NCBI GenBank assembly: GCA_019186965.1
Contig: JABARV010000021.1
Span: 1-64,000, forward strand
Direction: 5' to 3'
Length of the DNA stretch: 64,000 nucleotides
Source: Turneriella sp.
GTDB lineage: Bacteria > Spirochaetota > Leptospiria > Turneriellales > Turneriellaceae
Made by a program: the position numbers and the translations under genes
The notes under the pieces: generated by a model
What the model saw: the letters and a program-made list of their open reading frames with translations, nothing else
Database searches by the model: none
What the model was told of the DNA's origin: nothing
Shown: one piece after another, positions 50,478 through 59,590 of the stretch
Layout of the letters: each line of letters begins with the position of its first letter
Numbering within the stretch: position 1 is the first letter of the stretch

Positions 50478-51263
50478 TTGTACACTTGCCCCAACGACTT
50501 TATCAATAAAATTCTTTGTGGAGATTCCTTGTCTCTCATGAAGGAAATTCCAGATGCGAGTATTGATCTTGTCGTGACCTCGCCACCATACAATTTAAAG
50601 AATTCTACCGGTAATGGAATGAAAGATGGTAGAGGTGGTAAGTGGTCGAATGCGGCATTGATAAAAGGTTATAGCCACCACGACGACAATATGCCGCACG
50701 ATGAATATGCAAAGTGGCAAAGAGATTGTTTGACAGAAATGTTTCGCGTTCTTAAAGAAGATGGTGCGATTTTCTATAACCACAAGTGGCGGGTGCAAGC
50801 TGGACTTTTGCAAGATCGCCAAGACATTGTGCACGGATTCCCTATACGCCAGATTATTATATGGCGACGCAAAGGGGGCATCAACTTTAACCCTGGTTAT
50901 TTTTTACCGACGTATGAAGTCATTTACTTAATCACAAAGCCAAAATTCAAATTAGCAGCCAAGGCAAATTCTTATGGTGATGTCTGGGAATTCACACAAG
51001 AAATGAAAAATGAGCACCCAGCACCATTCCCAGAAGCGTTGATTGATAGAATTATCTCCAGTACAAACGCACAGCTCATTTTAGATCCATTCATGGGAAG
51101 TGGCACCACAGCTGTCGTGGCCAAAAAATTAGGCCGTAGTTATATCGGCATTGAAATCTCTCCCGGCTATTGTGCACTAGCAGAAAAACGAATCAAACAA
51201 ACTCAAGGTAGTTTTCGGTATAATGATTTCAATGAACCTACTCTTTTTTCGGGCCAGTTGTGA
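50478..51263 (+). CDS. type II DNA methyltransferase, probably N4-cytosine
   Basis: The 261-aa enzyme has catalytic motif IV TSPPY at 34-38, typical of N4-cytosine methyltransferases, before the SAM motif I DPFMGSG at 203-209, the order of the beta class. The middle (about 45-110) holds the target-recognition region. It starts with TTG 11 bp after the murA stop, with AGGG before it. Its stop overlaps the nuclease start as GTGA. With an MvaI/BcnI-type partner it should methylate a CC-N-GG-like site, but the exact site is not readable. Confidence 0.9.
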   Translation: MYTCPNDFINKILCGDSLSLMKEIPDASIDLVVTSPPYNLKNSTGNGMKDGRGGKWSNAALIKGYSHHDDNMPHDEYAKWQRDCLTEMFRVLKEDGAIFYNHKWRVQAGLLQDRQDIVHGFPIRQIIIWRRKGGINFNPGYFLPTYEVIYLITKPKFKLAAKANSYGDVWEFTQEMKNEHPAPFPEALIDRIISSTNAQLILDPFMGSGTTAVVAKKLGRSYIGIEISPGYCALAEKRIKQTQGSFRYNDFNEPTLFSGQL

Positions 51264-52045
51264 AACTCTACTCCAAAAAATCTTTAATACAAAAATTAAA
51301 AGAAATTCGAAAGCAAGGTTGGTTTCCTAATGCCAGAAGTGGAAATCATGGCGGGATTGGTAATACGCTTGAAGATTTGCTCGGTATTGAAGAGAACAAT
51401 TTGCCGATACCGAATGCTGCGGAATGGGAATTAAAAACTCAAAGGCTAAACACAACTTCATTAACAACATTATTCCACACTGAGCCTTCTCCTCGTGCAA
51501 TCAAATTTGTTCCGCAAGTTCTGCTCCCTAAATATGGCTGGAGCCATAAAGAAGCTGGAAAGAAATACCCTGATAGCGAAATGAGTTTTAGACAAACCAT
51601 CCACGGTCTTTCAGCAAGCGATAGAGGTTTTTTAGTCAAAATTGATCGGAAGACTGAAAAAGTGCTTATTTCTTTTGACGCTTCCAGAGTGGATGCTAAA
51701 CACAGTAAATGGCTTAAATTAGTAGAAAAACGTATTGGTTTAGGCGAGCTTAATCCAATGCCTTATTGGGGGTTTGATGACCTTGCGAATAAAGCTGGAA
51801 CAAAACTTCTCAACTGCTTTTATGTGCAAGCAGAAGTGAAAAAAGAAAACGATAAAGAGTTCTATAAGTACTCAAAAATTATGATGTTACAAAAATTTAA
51901 TTTTGATGGCTTTTTAGAACAAATTGAAAAAGGCTATATTTTGATAGACTTTGATGCACGAACGGGACACAACCACGGCACAAAATTTAGAATGAGGCAA
52001 AATTGCTTGCCGCGGCTCTATCAAAAAACAACAGTTGTTATTTAA
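51260..52045 (+). CDS. type II restriction endonuclease, MvaI/BcnI family
   Basis: The 261-aa protein matches the MvaI/BcnI family in order: GNHGGIGNTLEDLLGIEENNLP (29-49), WELKT with Glu57 and Lys59 as likely catalytic residues, a middle YWGFDDL block near 170, and HNHGTKFRM at 237-245. MvaI cuts CCWGG and BcnI CCSGG as monomers, so a related 5-bp site is likely. The start is GTG. The two genes are AT-richer than murA beside them. Confidence 0.88.
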   Translation: MKLYSKKSLIQKLKEIRKQGWFPNARSGNHGGIGNTLEDLLGIEENNLPIPNAAEWELKTQRLNTTSLTTLFHTEPSPRAIKFVPQVLLPKYGWSHKEAGKKYPDSEMSFRQTIHGLSASDRGFLVKIDRKTEKVLISFDASRVDAKHSKWLKLVEKRIGLGELNPMPYWGFDDLANKAGTKLLNCFYVQAEVKKENDKEFYKYSKIMMLQKFNFDGFLEQIEKGYILIDFDARTGHNHGTKFRMRQNCLPRLYQKTTVVI

Positions 52046-52047
52046 TA

Positions 52048-52073
52048 CAAAAATTGAGCGGGTCGGCACTTAG
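52048..52073 (+). repeat. direct repeat, right copy
   Basis: Identical to the last 26 bases of murA, starting 2 bp after the nuclease stop. Directly after it comes the 3' end of the converging lipoprotein gene, which would have been the natural neighbour of murA before the insertion. Confidence 0.9.
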
Positions 52074-52735
52074 GGGGTAGGCACAGCAAAACAATAGATG
52101 GCTCTTGTTGCGCCACCCGAACAGGATGTATTTCCCGAATTTGTCCAATTACTATCCATTTTACTCTTGTCGCCTTGGGTACCATAAGCTGAGCCCGAAG
52201 GAGAAGTTTTCCAATCCTCGCATGTGTTTCCAGAGGATAAAGTACCGTCAGCTTGAGTACCTGTCCAAGTTGTTCCTGTTGCAGAATTACCATTTTCGTC
52301 GTATGAAATCGGGTTTTGTAGGTTGCCAGAAAACAATTCGGTTGAGTTATTGGCGATAGGTTCATTATCTCTGCGATACCACGGAGTGCCCCATGTTGCC
52401 GTGCATCCCGTACCCGTTTGGCCAAATAAACGGCATTTCATTTCGTTACTACTATCGCTCAACCAAGCAATGTAGGGGCCTTGAAGCCCTGCATTTTGCG
52501 CTAAAGCGTTACAAACACAATCCGCTCTTGCCATACCAGAGCCAGAACAAGGGCCAGCAGTAAAACCTGTCATGTCACTTATACTTGTTTGGCTAGTGAC
52601 AAAAGCATAGAGCTTTCTTTCCAACTTATCGCCATGTTCACCACCCGGATTTTCCAGTGCGTCCAAAATACCGTTGTTGTGGCATGCAAAAAGAAAAACG
52701 GGCGATAAAAGTAGGGCAAGTATGTGTGCTTTCAT
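52070..52735 (-). CDS. DUF1554 (endostatin-like fold) lipoprotein
   Basis: The 221-aa product has a signal peptide ending LFAC (Cys18). The mature domain follows the DUF1554 pattern known from leptospires: KLYAFVTSQT, CVCNALAQNAGLQGPYIAWLSDSSNEMKCRLFG, WYRRDNEPIANNSTELFSGNLQNPISYDENG, VWTGT-like TTWTGTQADG, CEDWKT and a final RAIYCF, with several Cys probably in disulfides. The function is unknown and it should be exposed at the cell envelope. Its last codons abut the right repeat copy. Confidence 0.82.
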   Translation of the reverse strand: MKAHILALLLSPVFLFACHNNGILDALENPGGEHGDKLERKLYAFVTSQTSISDMTGFTAGPCSGSGMARADCVCNALAQNAGLQGPYIAWLSDSSNEMKCRLFGQTGTGCTATWGTPWYRRDNEPIANNSTELFSGNLQNPISYDENGNSATGTTWTGTQADGTLSSGNTCEDWKTSPSGSAYGTQGDKSKMDSNWTNSGNTSCSGGATRAIYCFAVPTP

Positions 52736-52822
52736 ACAGTTGTTAGACGAAAAAGGATTCGATTTGTCGACTATAAATACAAAAATTAAATTCTGGTAAA
52801 CCGAGCGGTCTTTAGAGTTGTG

Positions 52823-53248
52823 CTACGGCCTTAGTGGTGTGAAGAAACTGCAGCTGACACGCCTAAAAGCCAGCATTTCCTCAAATTTTACCCTCATTTT
52901 TGACCACTCCAGCACTTTTGGGGAATAGTTACCCCCCACAACGAAACCGGCGTTTTTTTGCGACTTTTTTTCCCAAAATTTAATGAGGTAAAAAATGAGG
53001 AAAGACACACTCACACGCATACCCGCCGCGACGGTGTGCAGCGAATCGTACTCATGCGGCGTAAACCTCACTTTCACAATCGCACACTTTCCGTTACTGC
53101 GATTGTAAAGACGCTTCACCCCGCGCCGAAATTCGGCCTTGCGCACGGCAAACCGCAAAAAACGCGTGTGCATCTGCATAATTTCCCAACGGTTTTTTGA
53201 CCAAGTGGAAATAGTATTTAATGGTAGACTGATTGATGTTTTTAACAT
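52823..53248 (-). CDS. small basic protein resembling the DUF1564 family
   Basis: The 141-aa product begins at the ATG at 53248, supported by AGAGG 5 nt upstream. The centre, CAIVKVRFTPHEYDSLHTVAAGMRVSVSFLIFYLIKFW (roughly 58-95), resembles leptospiral DUF1564 proteins (VxFRP…DW…A…LGVS…LF…LL), which may be DNA-binding ribbon-helix-helix-like regulators. Similarity is judged by eye. Upstream lies an array of palindromes; a related palindrome also lies inside the gene (near 52920). Confidence 0.5.
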   Translation of the reverse strand: MLKTSISLPLNTISTWSKNRWEIMQMHTRFLRFAVRKAEFRRGVKRLYNRSNGKCAIVKVRFTPHEYDSLHTVAAGMRVSVSFLIFYLIKFWEKKSQKNAGFVVGGNYSPKVLEWSKMRVKFEEMLAFRRVSCSFFTPLRP

Positions 53249-53589
53249 GGTGCCTCTATAGATTAAATACCAGAAAAGGCTCAAATTTTCTCACTTTTGA
53301 GAAAAAAATGCAGTTTTTTCAAAAAATCGTGATTTTTTTACTTAAATCGCTCGTAGGGATAGTTATCCCTTCATGTGACATAATAAGGGGTAGTTACCCC
53401 CTAATGTGACATAATCCAAACTCGCGACTTTTGGGGATAGTTACCCCCAGCAGCGTGTGCGGTAAAAAATTGCCGGGTTGCTAAAGGTGCTGCTATCAGT
53501 ATTATTATATACTATGCTCCTTGGTATAAAGTAAGAAGATAAATTTTTCTAGTTGTACTTTTGTTATCGTGATGCTCAATGCCCGCACT
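53249..53589. other. 341-bp spacer with several palindromes
   Basis: No ORF is convincing. It holds TTTTCTCA/TGAGAAAA (53286-53305), AAAAAATC/GATTTTTT (53321-53338), the 66-bp palindrome array (53350-53415) and a third palindrome (53433-53448). The right part may hold the promoter of the secreted-protein gene. Confidence 0.7.
53350..53415 (-). repeat. 66-bp palindromic array, copy A
   Basis: Two palindromes with a GT centre, AGGGATA-GT-TATCCCT (53355-53370) and GGGGTA-GT-TACCCC (53387-53400), about 31 bp apart, each followed by ATGTGACATAAT. Copy B (63586-63651, opposite orientation) matches at 60 of 66 positions. Each copy points the same way toward the small gene after it. Confidence 0.85.
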
Positions 53590-55608
53590 ATGCGCATTTC
53601 TACGCTCAGATTTCTTCCACTATTCCTTTTTTTAGTTGCTAGTATTCATGCTGGCGCACCGGAAATCATCCGCTTTAATTTTACGCCCACAGAGACGAAA
53701 ATGTTGCCGGGCAACTCGGGCGAGAAAAATAAAGGCTATGGGTGTGATGGTGTTCTCAAGGACGAAGACCAAATCGGTGATTTTGCTATTGCTTCAGATT
53801 TTTATCAGAACGCGTGTTACCACGATGAAAATTATAGTAATAAAAATTACACGGTGGAACTGGGGAGTGTGACATCCACCGATGGCTCGCAAACATTCAA
53901 CGCGGTACGGGTGCATCCTCCTGCGTCCAACGCAGCGCAATTCCTTGCTTCAAAACATTTAGGGTTTGTGAGAGCCAAAGAGATGATGGGAGTCTATGAG
54001 TTGGACGGCGGATTGCTCTCGAAAGCATTTGAGACATCCAAAAAAGGCGGATTGACCGGCGGATTTTTGCGAATCGAAAATTTCTATTTGAGTAATTTAG
54101 ATCGCCCCCGCGTGTATGTGTTTATACCGCTTTCAGCCAAGTTTAGCCCGTACTCGCCAATGGGCGGCGGCGTTGAAGCGGCACGCTTTTTTAACGACGG
54201 TAATTTTGTTTTAGAGAAATACCGCATACCGGTGAAGGGTAATGTATTTAACGGCAACCGCGATTTTAATAACGGCCCTGGGAGTTATGGCGGTGTGTAC
54301 GGCCACAACCGCACCTATTTTATGAGTCCGCAACCGGATGGTATTGCAGTTGTTTGGCAAGACCAAAAGAGCGATGAAGTTTTTGCCACTTTTATCAAAA
54401 ATAATTTTACTGCGCACCGGCAAGTGAAGTTAGCGCACGAAAGAAACTTTTTGCTCGCTGCAGCCGCTGTCGATGACAAGGGTAATGTTTATCACCTCAT
54501 GATCGAACGCAGCCGCGATGCCAGCACGTTTGCAACACGCCGCGCCACCGCGTTCAAGGCGAATGCGCAAGGCAGGGCGAATAAACGCATGACACTGAGC
54601 GGCAGTCAAAGCGGGCTCAACATCGCCGAGTTTAACCCCGACAAAAGCTGCTCGATGGCATACAGCAACGGCAAATTGGGTATTTTGATTAGCCGCCAAA
54701 TGCACCGCTCAGCCGACGGGTTAAACCACCAGGGTGCGATTGCATTCGTGCTTGATGCCGAGACACTCCGCCTCGACAAAAATTTAGGCCAAACATCAGG
54801 CCATTCGTTTGGTAACGCCATCACCGTCGATAGCGACGGCAATTTTCTCGCTGTGGATTTAGGCGATAACTATCCCCGTGGAGTTAATTTGCATCGGTTT
54901 AATGCAACAGAAAAAGTCAGCCGTCTTTTTTTTAGTGTAAAGACGCAGCACGGCACCGACGCACGCTCTAATGCCGGCAAAGGATACCCCGTATATAAAG
55001 AGATAAGCGGTGGCGGCAAAACGTATTACCAATGGTCGAACGACACCAACACGTACTCCGAAATTGGTGGCGTCGACGAAATGCAAAACGGCATCGCGCT
55101 GGTTTTCGCCGCCGAGCCCAATTCTTCGGGATACGCGCTCGATAATTCGCGCGTCGGCGCCATTTTGAACGATGCGCGTAATGTGGGATTTATTTTTGTA
55201 AAAAAGAATTTCATCGAGGCGGATGCAGTGCTCTCCAAAGGTATCAATGAAAAAGGCGGATTCTATACTTTCGGAGGAACGTTTTCTCCGCAAGAAAATA
55301 AAGGCGTCGTGTGGCTGACAGGGTACCGCGACGTGGAAAACCAAAATGCCACACGAGTTAAAACCGCCCGCTTAGACGGCAATCGACTGCTTGTGTTGCA
55401 TGAAATTTGGAACCGCCGTGGCTATGCTTCGACGGTGTTATCGATACTGCAAACAGATAAAGCTAAGCTCGAAAAAAATATCAATATCGGTGCGCTGATG
55501 CCCTTGGGTTGGCGCGATGATTTAATCGTGAAAGACGGGTTTGTGTACGCCGTCACCGGCAACGGTGTGGATAATAAACTCGAAATTATCCAAATCGAAG
55601 TGAAGTAA
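53590..55608 (+). CDS. large secreted protein, unknown function
   Basis: The product (672 aa from the ATG at 53590; the frame is open from a GTG at 53569) has a signal peptide MRISTLRFLPLFLFLVASIHA. The mature part is rich in Gly, Asn, Asp and aromatic residues with repeated strand patterns (…GNVYHLMIERSRD…, …GNFLAVDLGDNYPRG…, …GFVYAVTGNG…) that suggest a beta-propeller. No catalytic motif is recognised. Confidence 0.8.
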   Translation: MRISTLRFLPLFLFLVASIHAGAPEIIRFNFTPTETKMLPGNSGEKNKGYGCDGVLKDEDQIGDFAIASDFYQNACYHDENYSNKNYTVELGSVTSTDGSQTFNAVRVHPPASNAAQFLASKHLGFVRAKEMMGVYELDGGLLSKAFETSKKGGLTGGFLRIENFYLSNLDRPRVYVFIPLSAKFSPYSPMGGGVEAARFFNDGNFVLEKYRIPVKGNVFNGNRDFNNGPGSYGGVYGHNRTYFMSPQPDGIAVVWQDQKSDEVFATFIKNNFTAHRQVKLAHERNFLLAAAAVDDKGNVYHLMIERSRDASTFATRRATAFKANAQGRANKRMTLSGSQSGLNIAEFNPDKSCSMAYSNGKLGILISRQMHRSADGLNHQGAIAFVLDAETLRLDKNLGQTSGHSFGNAITVDSDGNFLAVDLGDNYPRGVNLHRFNATEKVSRLFFSVKTQHGTDARSNAGKGYPVYKEISGGGKTYYQWSNDTNTYSEIGGVDEMQNGIALVFAAEPNSSGYALDNSRVGAILNDARNVGFIFVKKNFIEADAVLSKGINEKGGFYTFGGTFSPQENKGVVWLTGYRDVENQNATRVKTARLDGNRLLVLHEIWNRRGYASTVLSILQTDKAKLEKNINIGALMPLGWRDDLIVKDGFVYAVTGNGVDNKLEIIQIEVK

Positions 55609-55682
55609 TTGCCATTGGCGATTCGAATATAAGCCGCGGATTATTTTTTACTTGTCCCGCTATCGAAGGCTTTTTCTGTTTT

Positions 55683-57296
55683 ATGTTCGACTACATCATC
55701 ATTGGTGGTGGCTCTGCGGGTTGCCTTCTTGCCAATCGTCTTTCAGAAAATCCCAACTACAAAGTTTGCCTCATTGAAGCAGGTCCTCCCGACAAATCGC
55801 ATTTCATCCACAACTGCAATCCCGTCAACATGCTTTACCTCATGAAGAGCAAAATTTACAACTGGGGTTACTACGCCGAAGGGAACAATAAAACAGGCAA
55901 GCGGCGTTTCTTTTGGCCGCGCGGACGGACGCTCGGTGGATCGAGCGCGGTCAACGCGATGATTTATTCACGTGGCCACAAGTCGGATTTCGATACGTGG
56001 GCAAAACTCGGCTGCAAGGGATGGGACTTCAAATCGGTGCTGCCTTATTTCAAGAAATCAGAACGCCAACAGCGCGGTGCGGATAAATACCACGGCGTAA
56101 CCGGCACTATGGATGTTGTCGATACGACGCACCATTTTCCGGTGAGTGAAGCTTTCATTAAAGCGTGCGTAGAAGCAGGCATCCCTCGTAACCCCGACAT
56201 CAACGGTGAAAATTATGAGGGTGTTGATTTTTTTCAAATTACCCAAACTCCGGAAGGTCGACGCGCTCACGCATCGGTGACGTTTTTAGATCCAGTGTGC
56301 GATCGAAAAAATTTAACGATTATCACCGACGCTCACGTTAAACGGATTTTGTTCGACAAGAAAAAAACGGCAACCGGTGTCGAGTATTTCGATTTAAAAA
56401 AGAAGCGTAAACTTGTAACGCTTGAGGCCGCCAAAGAAATTATTTTGAGCGCTGGCATCATCGGTTCGCCACAAATTTTGAAACTCTCGGGTGTGGGTCC
56501 TGCCGTCGAACTCAAAAAATTTGGTATCGACGTGGTGCAAGACTTGCCCGGCGTCGGTGAGAATCTGCAAGACCACCCCGACGTGATTTTACGCATGCGC
56601 GATAAATCGGGCACGTCGCTCACAACATTCCCATGGCCGTACATGGTAAGTTTCATGTCGAGATTTTATCGCAAGAATAAAAAACCTTTTGTTTTCACCA
56701 TCACCGACTCAGGGGGATTTATTAAATCCGACCCCAAAGTGAAAGTGCCCGATTTACAGCTCCAATTCGCCGCTGTGCGGATGCGTCCCCACGGGAACGG
56801 ACTTTTCACACCCAACAAAGCAGGTTTTGTGTTGCACGTCTGCCACATGCGCCCCAATAGTCGAGGCCGCGTACTCCTCCAGAGTAAAGATCCGTTTGAC
56901 GCACCGCGCATCGAAGCCAATTATTTTGACGACGAGATGGAGCTCAACGCGCTTGTCAAAGGTGTAAAAATTGCGCGGAAAATTTTAAGCCAAAAAGCAA
57001 TGGAACCTTTTTTCAAAGCCGAAGAAGTTCCCGGCCCCAAAGTTCAAACCGACGCGGAGATACGCCAGTTTATCCTCGACAAAGCAGAGACGGTGTACCA
57101 CACTGCTGGTTCGTGCAAAATGGGCGTCGATAAAATGGCGGTCGTCGATCCTTCGCTCAAAGTGCGTGGTGTCAAAAATCTACGCGTCATCGACGCGTCG
57201 ATTATGCCGACGATCACCGGCAGCAACATCCATGCACCGACGGTGATGATTGCAGAAAAAGGCGCGGATATGGTTTTGAAAAAAAATAAAATTTAG
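55683..57296 (+). CDS. GMC-family FAD oxidoreductase (choline-dehydrogenase-like)
   Basis: The 537-aa flavoprotein oxidises an alcohol with FAD. It has the ADP-binding IIIGGGSAGCLLANRLSE near residue 5, GRTLGGSSAVNAMIYSRGHKSDFDTWA near 80, and the C-terminal HTAGSCKMG near 473 and ITGSNIHAPTVMIAEKGADM near 512. The second active-site position is Asn rather than His, as in many alcohol/choline members. No signal peptide, so it is cytoplasmic. The substrate is unknown. Confidence 0.92.
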   Translation: MFDYIIIGGGSAGCLLANRLSENPNYKVCLIEAGPPDKSHFIHNCNPVNMLYLMKSKIYNWGYYAEGNNKTGKRRFFWPRGRTLGGSSAVNAMIYSRGHKSDFDTWAKLGCKGWDFKSVLPYFKKSERQQRGADKYHGVTGTMDVVDTTHHFPVSEAFIKACVEAGIPRNPDINGENYEGVDFFQITQTPEGRRAHASVTFLDPVCDRKNLTIITDAHVKRILFDKKKTATGVEYFDLKKKRKLVTLEAAKEIILSAGIIGSPQILKLSGVGPAVELKKFGIDVVQDLPGVGENLQDHPDVILRMRDKSGTSLTTFPWPYMVSFMSRFYRKNKKPFVFTITDSGGFIKSDPKVKVPDLQLQFAAVRMRPHGNGLFTPNKAGFVLHVCHMRPNSRGRVLLQSKDPFDAPRIEANYFDDEMELNALVKGVKIARKILSQKAMEPFFKAEEVPGPKVQTDAEIRQFILDKAETVYHTAGSCKMGVDKMAVVDPSLKVRGVKNLRVIDASIMPTITGSNIHAPTVMIAEKGADMVLKKNKI

Positions 57297-57321
57297 GCAG
57301 TTCTTTTGGGCACAGCAAAAA

Positions 57322-57930
57322 TTATTTTCTTTGCAAAAGAATGTGGTTGTTTTGTGTTTCTTTCAAAATATACTTACCGCCCATCCACGCTGTGAGCCAA
57401 TTTTTCTGCGCTCGCCATTCTTCTTGCGCTTTTTTATACCGGCGCAACGCCACCACTTCGCGGTTATAGCTGCCCGAAAGATCGTCTAAAATTCGTTGGC
57501 TGGGCACGTCGTTCGCAATCGTCAGCTTGGTGATAATTTTCTCAAGGGGGATTTTCTCTATGTCGATTTGGTATTGTTGTTCCAACACAATTTTATTTCT
57601 CTGTAAAATATCGGTCGTGCGTTGGCGCTGCAGCATCACTTCGTTGTATGCATTTGCTAAATCATTCAGTACACCACGTGCATTGATGAAACTAATCAAG
57701 AAATAAACGAGAAAGACAAACGCCGCACCGCCTGCGATGAGTGTCTTTGGATATTTCTTGAAAATGTTGCCTTCAAAGAAGGGAGTTTTGGCATCGACTA
57801 AATACGTTTGTACAGCCGAGGCTAGTTGCTCTGATCCACAGTGTTTGCACTTGTACTTCCCCGACATTAAGAGTTCAAACTCGGTGCCGCCGCAGTTTGC
57901 GCAGCGGGTCATTTGCTTTTCGCTATCCAT
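57322..57930 (-). CDS. zinc-ribbon membrane protein, possible partner of the TPM protein
   Basis: The 202-aa protein has an N-terminal zinc ribbon (CANCGGTEFELLMSGKYKCKHCGS), one membrane helix (about 68-84) and a helical C-terminal part (LNDLANAYNEVMLQRQRTTDILQRNKIVLEQQ…) shaped like a LemA domain, although the match is weak. TPM proteins are often encoded with LemA, and this gene is 29 bp after one on the same strand. Confidence 0.65.
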   Translation of the reverse strand: MDSEKQMTRCANCGGTEFELLMSGKYKCKHCGSEQLASAVQTYLVDAKTPFFEGNIFKKYPKTLIAGGAAFVFLVYFLISFINARGVLNDLANAYNEVMLQRQRTTDILQRNKIVLEQQYQIDIEKIPLEKIITKLTIANDVPSQRILDDLSGSYNREVVALRRYKKAQEEWRAQKNWLTAWMGGKYILKETQNNHILLQRK

Positions 57931-57959
57931 TTTATTTCTTTAAGTTTATCCGGTGCAAT

Positions 57960-59459
57960 TTACCAACTACCGCTTGACCCACCGCCCCCCGAGGAGCCGC
58001 CACCAAAGCTACTGCCCGAAGAAGAACTGCTGCTATACGACGATCCACTACTTGAGGAAGAACTGCTGCTATACGACGATCCACCGCCGGAACTATAACC
58101 GCTCGAGGATGAACTGCTTCTCGTTTTTTGAGGTATCGTGTAATGTCTATTTTCTTGCTTTCTGCAATACGAACATTTATAAATTTCTACTCCCGTGCCA
58201 GAACTTGAGTAGGTTGCCGGTGTTAATACTTTATTCTCAACAAAACGGAACGCCATTGCTGAGCATTGCGGACATTTGTCATAAGCACCGGCGTGGATAT
58301 AAGGTTCAATGCGGATATACTCGCATTTGCGGCAAACCCAAACGTCGTAGTCGACGCTTTTGAGTTTTTCTTCTGCAATCTGGTATTTCTTAAGCCATGT
58401 ATCTTCCTTTTCTTCACTCTGCAACTCCATTAGATTTTTACATTTTTCGCAAATGTGTTTGCCACGGCGGATTGCTCTAAGTGCCCAAAAATAGATCGGA
58501 AAAATCAGTATTGCAAAGATAAGAAAAGGTATGGCTGCATAATACTCCGCAGGATTATGCCAGAGACGAAACACGGGAACAATAACGGCGATTGCAGTGA
58601 AGGCAAATAAAACAAGATAAAGTGCACTCAGAGAAACGGGAGACTCAGTAGTCTCATCCCAAGTTTGATGCATGATGACCATAGCGATAATTTCACCCGC
58701 CAAAAAAAATGACTTAAAGAACCACGAGGTATAGAAGAAACTCAAAACGATTCCTATTGCCGCAACAAAAAGCTGCATAAAAAATAAATGTATCGTTTTT
58801 GCCTTTTCAAGGCTGTTGGGTTTGAACGCGGTTTGCAAAACAAAAAAAACAACTACTAAAAAAATTGCAATATGCGCAAAAATGAAGACAATATCACGCA
58901 GGTTGTACGTTGCCTTGCCGATTGCTAACTGGAATGGCGCTTTGGCACCCAACTCTTCTTTGGGGGTTGCATCAATTTTTTTCTCAATTTCGCCAATCGC
59001 ATCGGCAATTCCTTTGTAGTAATCCCCTCGGCGGAACTCGGGTGCCATCGTGTTGCGGCCGAGACTGCCGGTGAAGCTATCGGGGAGCGCTGCCTCTAAT
59101 CCATAACCGACCTCGAATGCCCATTGCCGTTGGTCTACAAGCACTACCAACAATAACCCTGTATTGGTTTCTCGATTGCCAATTTTCCAGGTGTTGAAAA
59201 TTTGGTGTGCATAATCTTTTGCGCTTTCGACAGGTAGGTTTTTTTTGAAAATAATCGCAAATTCGACACCTGTTTTTTTATTTAGCTTTTCTAACTGTCG
59301 GTTTAATCTGCCTGCCCGATGTGCAGCCATGGCGCTTGCATCGTACGTAATCCACGCATTGCTGCTACGCGGATTTTTTGTTTGCTGGATTGCATCTTCA
59401 ATAGAGATAGCGTGAAGGTTAAAAACAATGAAGCAAACCGCGGCTAATAATTTTTTCAT
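57960..59459 (-). CDS. TPM-domain (YgcG-like) membrane protein with Ser/Gly tail
   Basis: The 499-aa protein has a signal peptide, an exported TPM domain (about 25-165) with VEFAIIFKKNLP, NTGLLLVVLVDQRQWAFEVGYGLEAALPDSF and GDYYKGIADAIGEI, then about five membrane helices (200-330), three zinc-binding Cys pairs (CEKCKN, CRKC…CPQC, CSYC) and a low-complexity Ser/Gly tail ending GGGSSGSW. TPM domains have been linked to photosystem repair and membrane stress; the role here is unknown. Confidence 0.82.
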   Translation of the reverse strand: MKKLLAAVCFIVFNLHAISIEDAIQQTKNPRSSNAWITYDASAMAAHRAGRLNRQLEKLNKKTGVEFAIIFKKNLPVESAKDYAHQIFNTWKIGNRETNTGLLLVVLVDQRQWAFEVGYGLEAALPDSFTGSLGRNTMAPEFRRGDYYKGIADAIGEIEKKIDATPKEELGAKAPFQLAIGKATYNLRDIVFIFAHIAIFLVVVFFVLQTAFKPNSLEKAKTIHLFFMQLFVAAIGIVLSFFYTSWFFKSFFLAGEIIAMVIMHQTWDETTESPVSLSALYLVLFAFTAIAVIVPVFRLWHNPAEYYAAIPFLIFAILIFPIYFWALRAIRRGKHICEKCKNLMELQSEEKEDTWLKKYQIAEEKLKSVDYDVWVCRKCEYIRIEPYIHAGAYDKCPQCSAMAFRFVENKVLTPATYSSSGTGVEIYKCSYCRKQENRHYTIPQKTRSSSSSSGYSSGGGSSYSSSSSSSSGSSYSSSSSSGSSFGGGSSGGGGSSGSW

Positions 59460-59590
59460 TATTGGATTTCCTTAATCAAATTTAGATTAACCCGCTGGAA
59501 TTAAAAGCCTTTTTTGGAAAATATGTGGCATCGTAAGGTAAAACAATTGACGCACTGTCTAATTGCCCACTTGTTCCGCGAAGCGTCCAT

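Noticed and set aside
50441-52073. R-M region as part of a prophage or transposon
   Set aside because: No integrase, transposase or phage gene lies within or beside it; only the two R-M genes fit between the repeats.
53355-53370. Similarity of the palindrome to the I-SceI homing site (TAGGGATAAC…)
   Set aside because: Only the first ten bases agree and no homing endonuclease gene is present; the palindrome explains the match.
53350-53450. Palindromic array as a CRISPR
   Set aside because: There are only two or three units, the spacers are themselves repeated (ATGTGACATAAT), and there are no cas genes.
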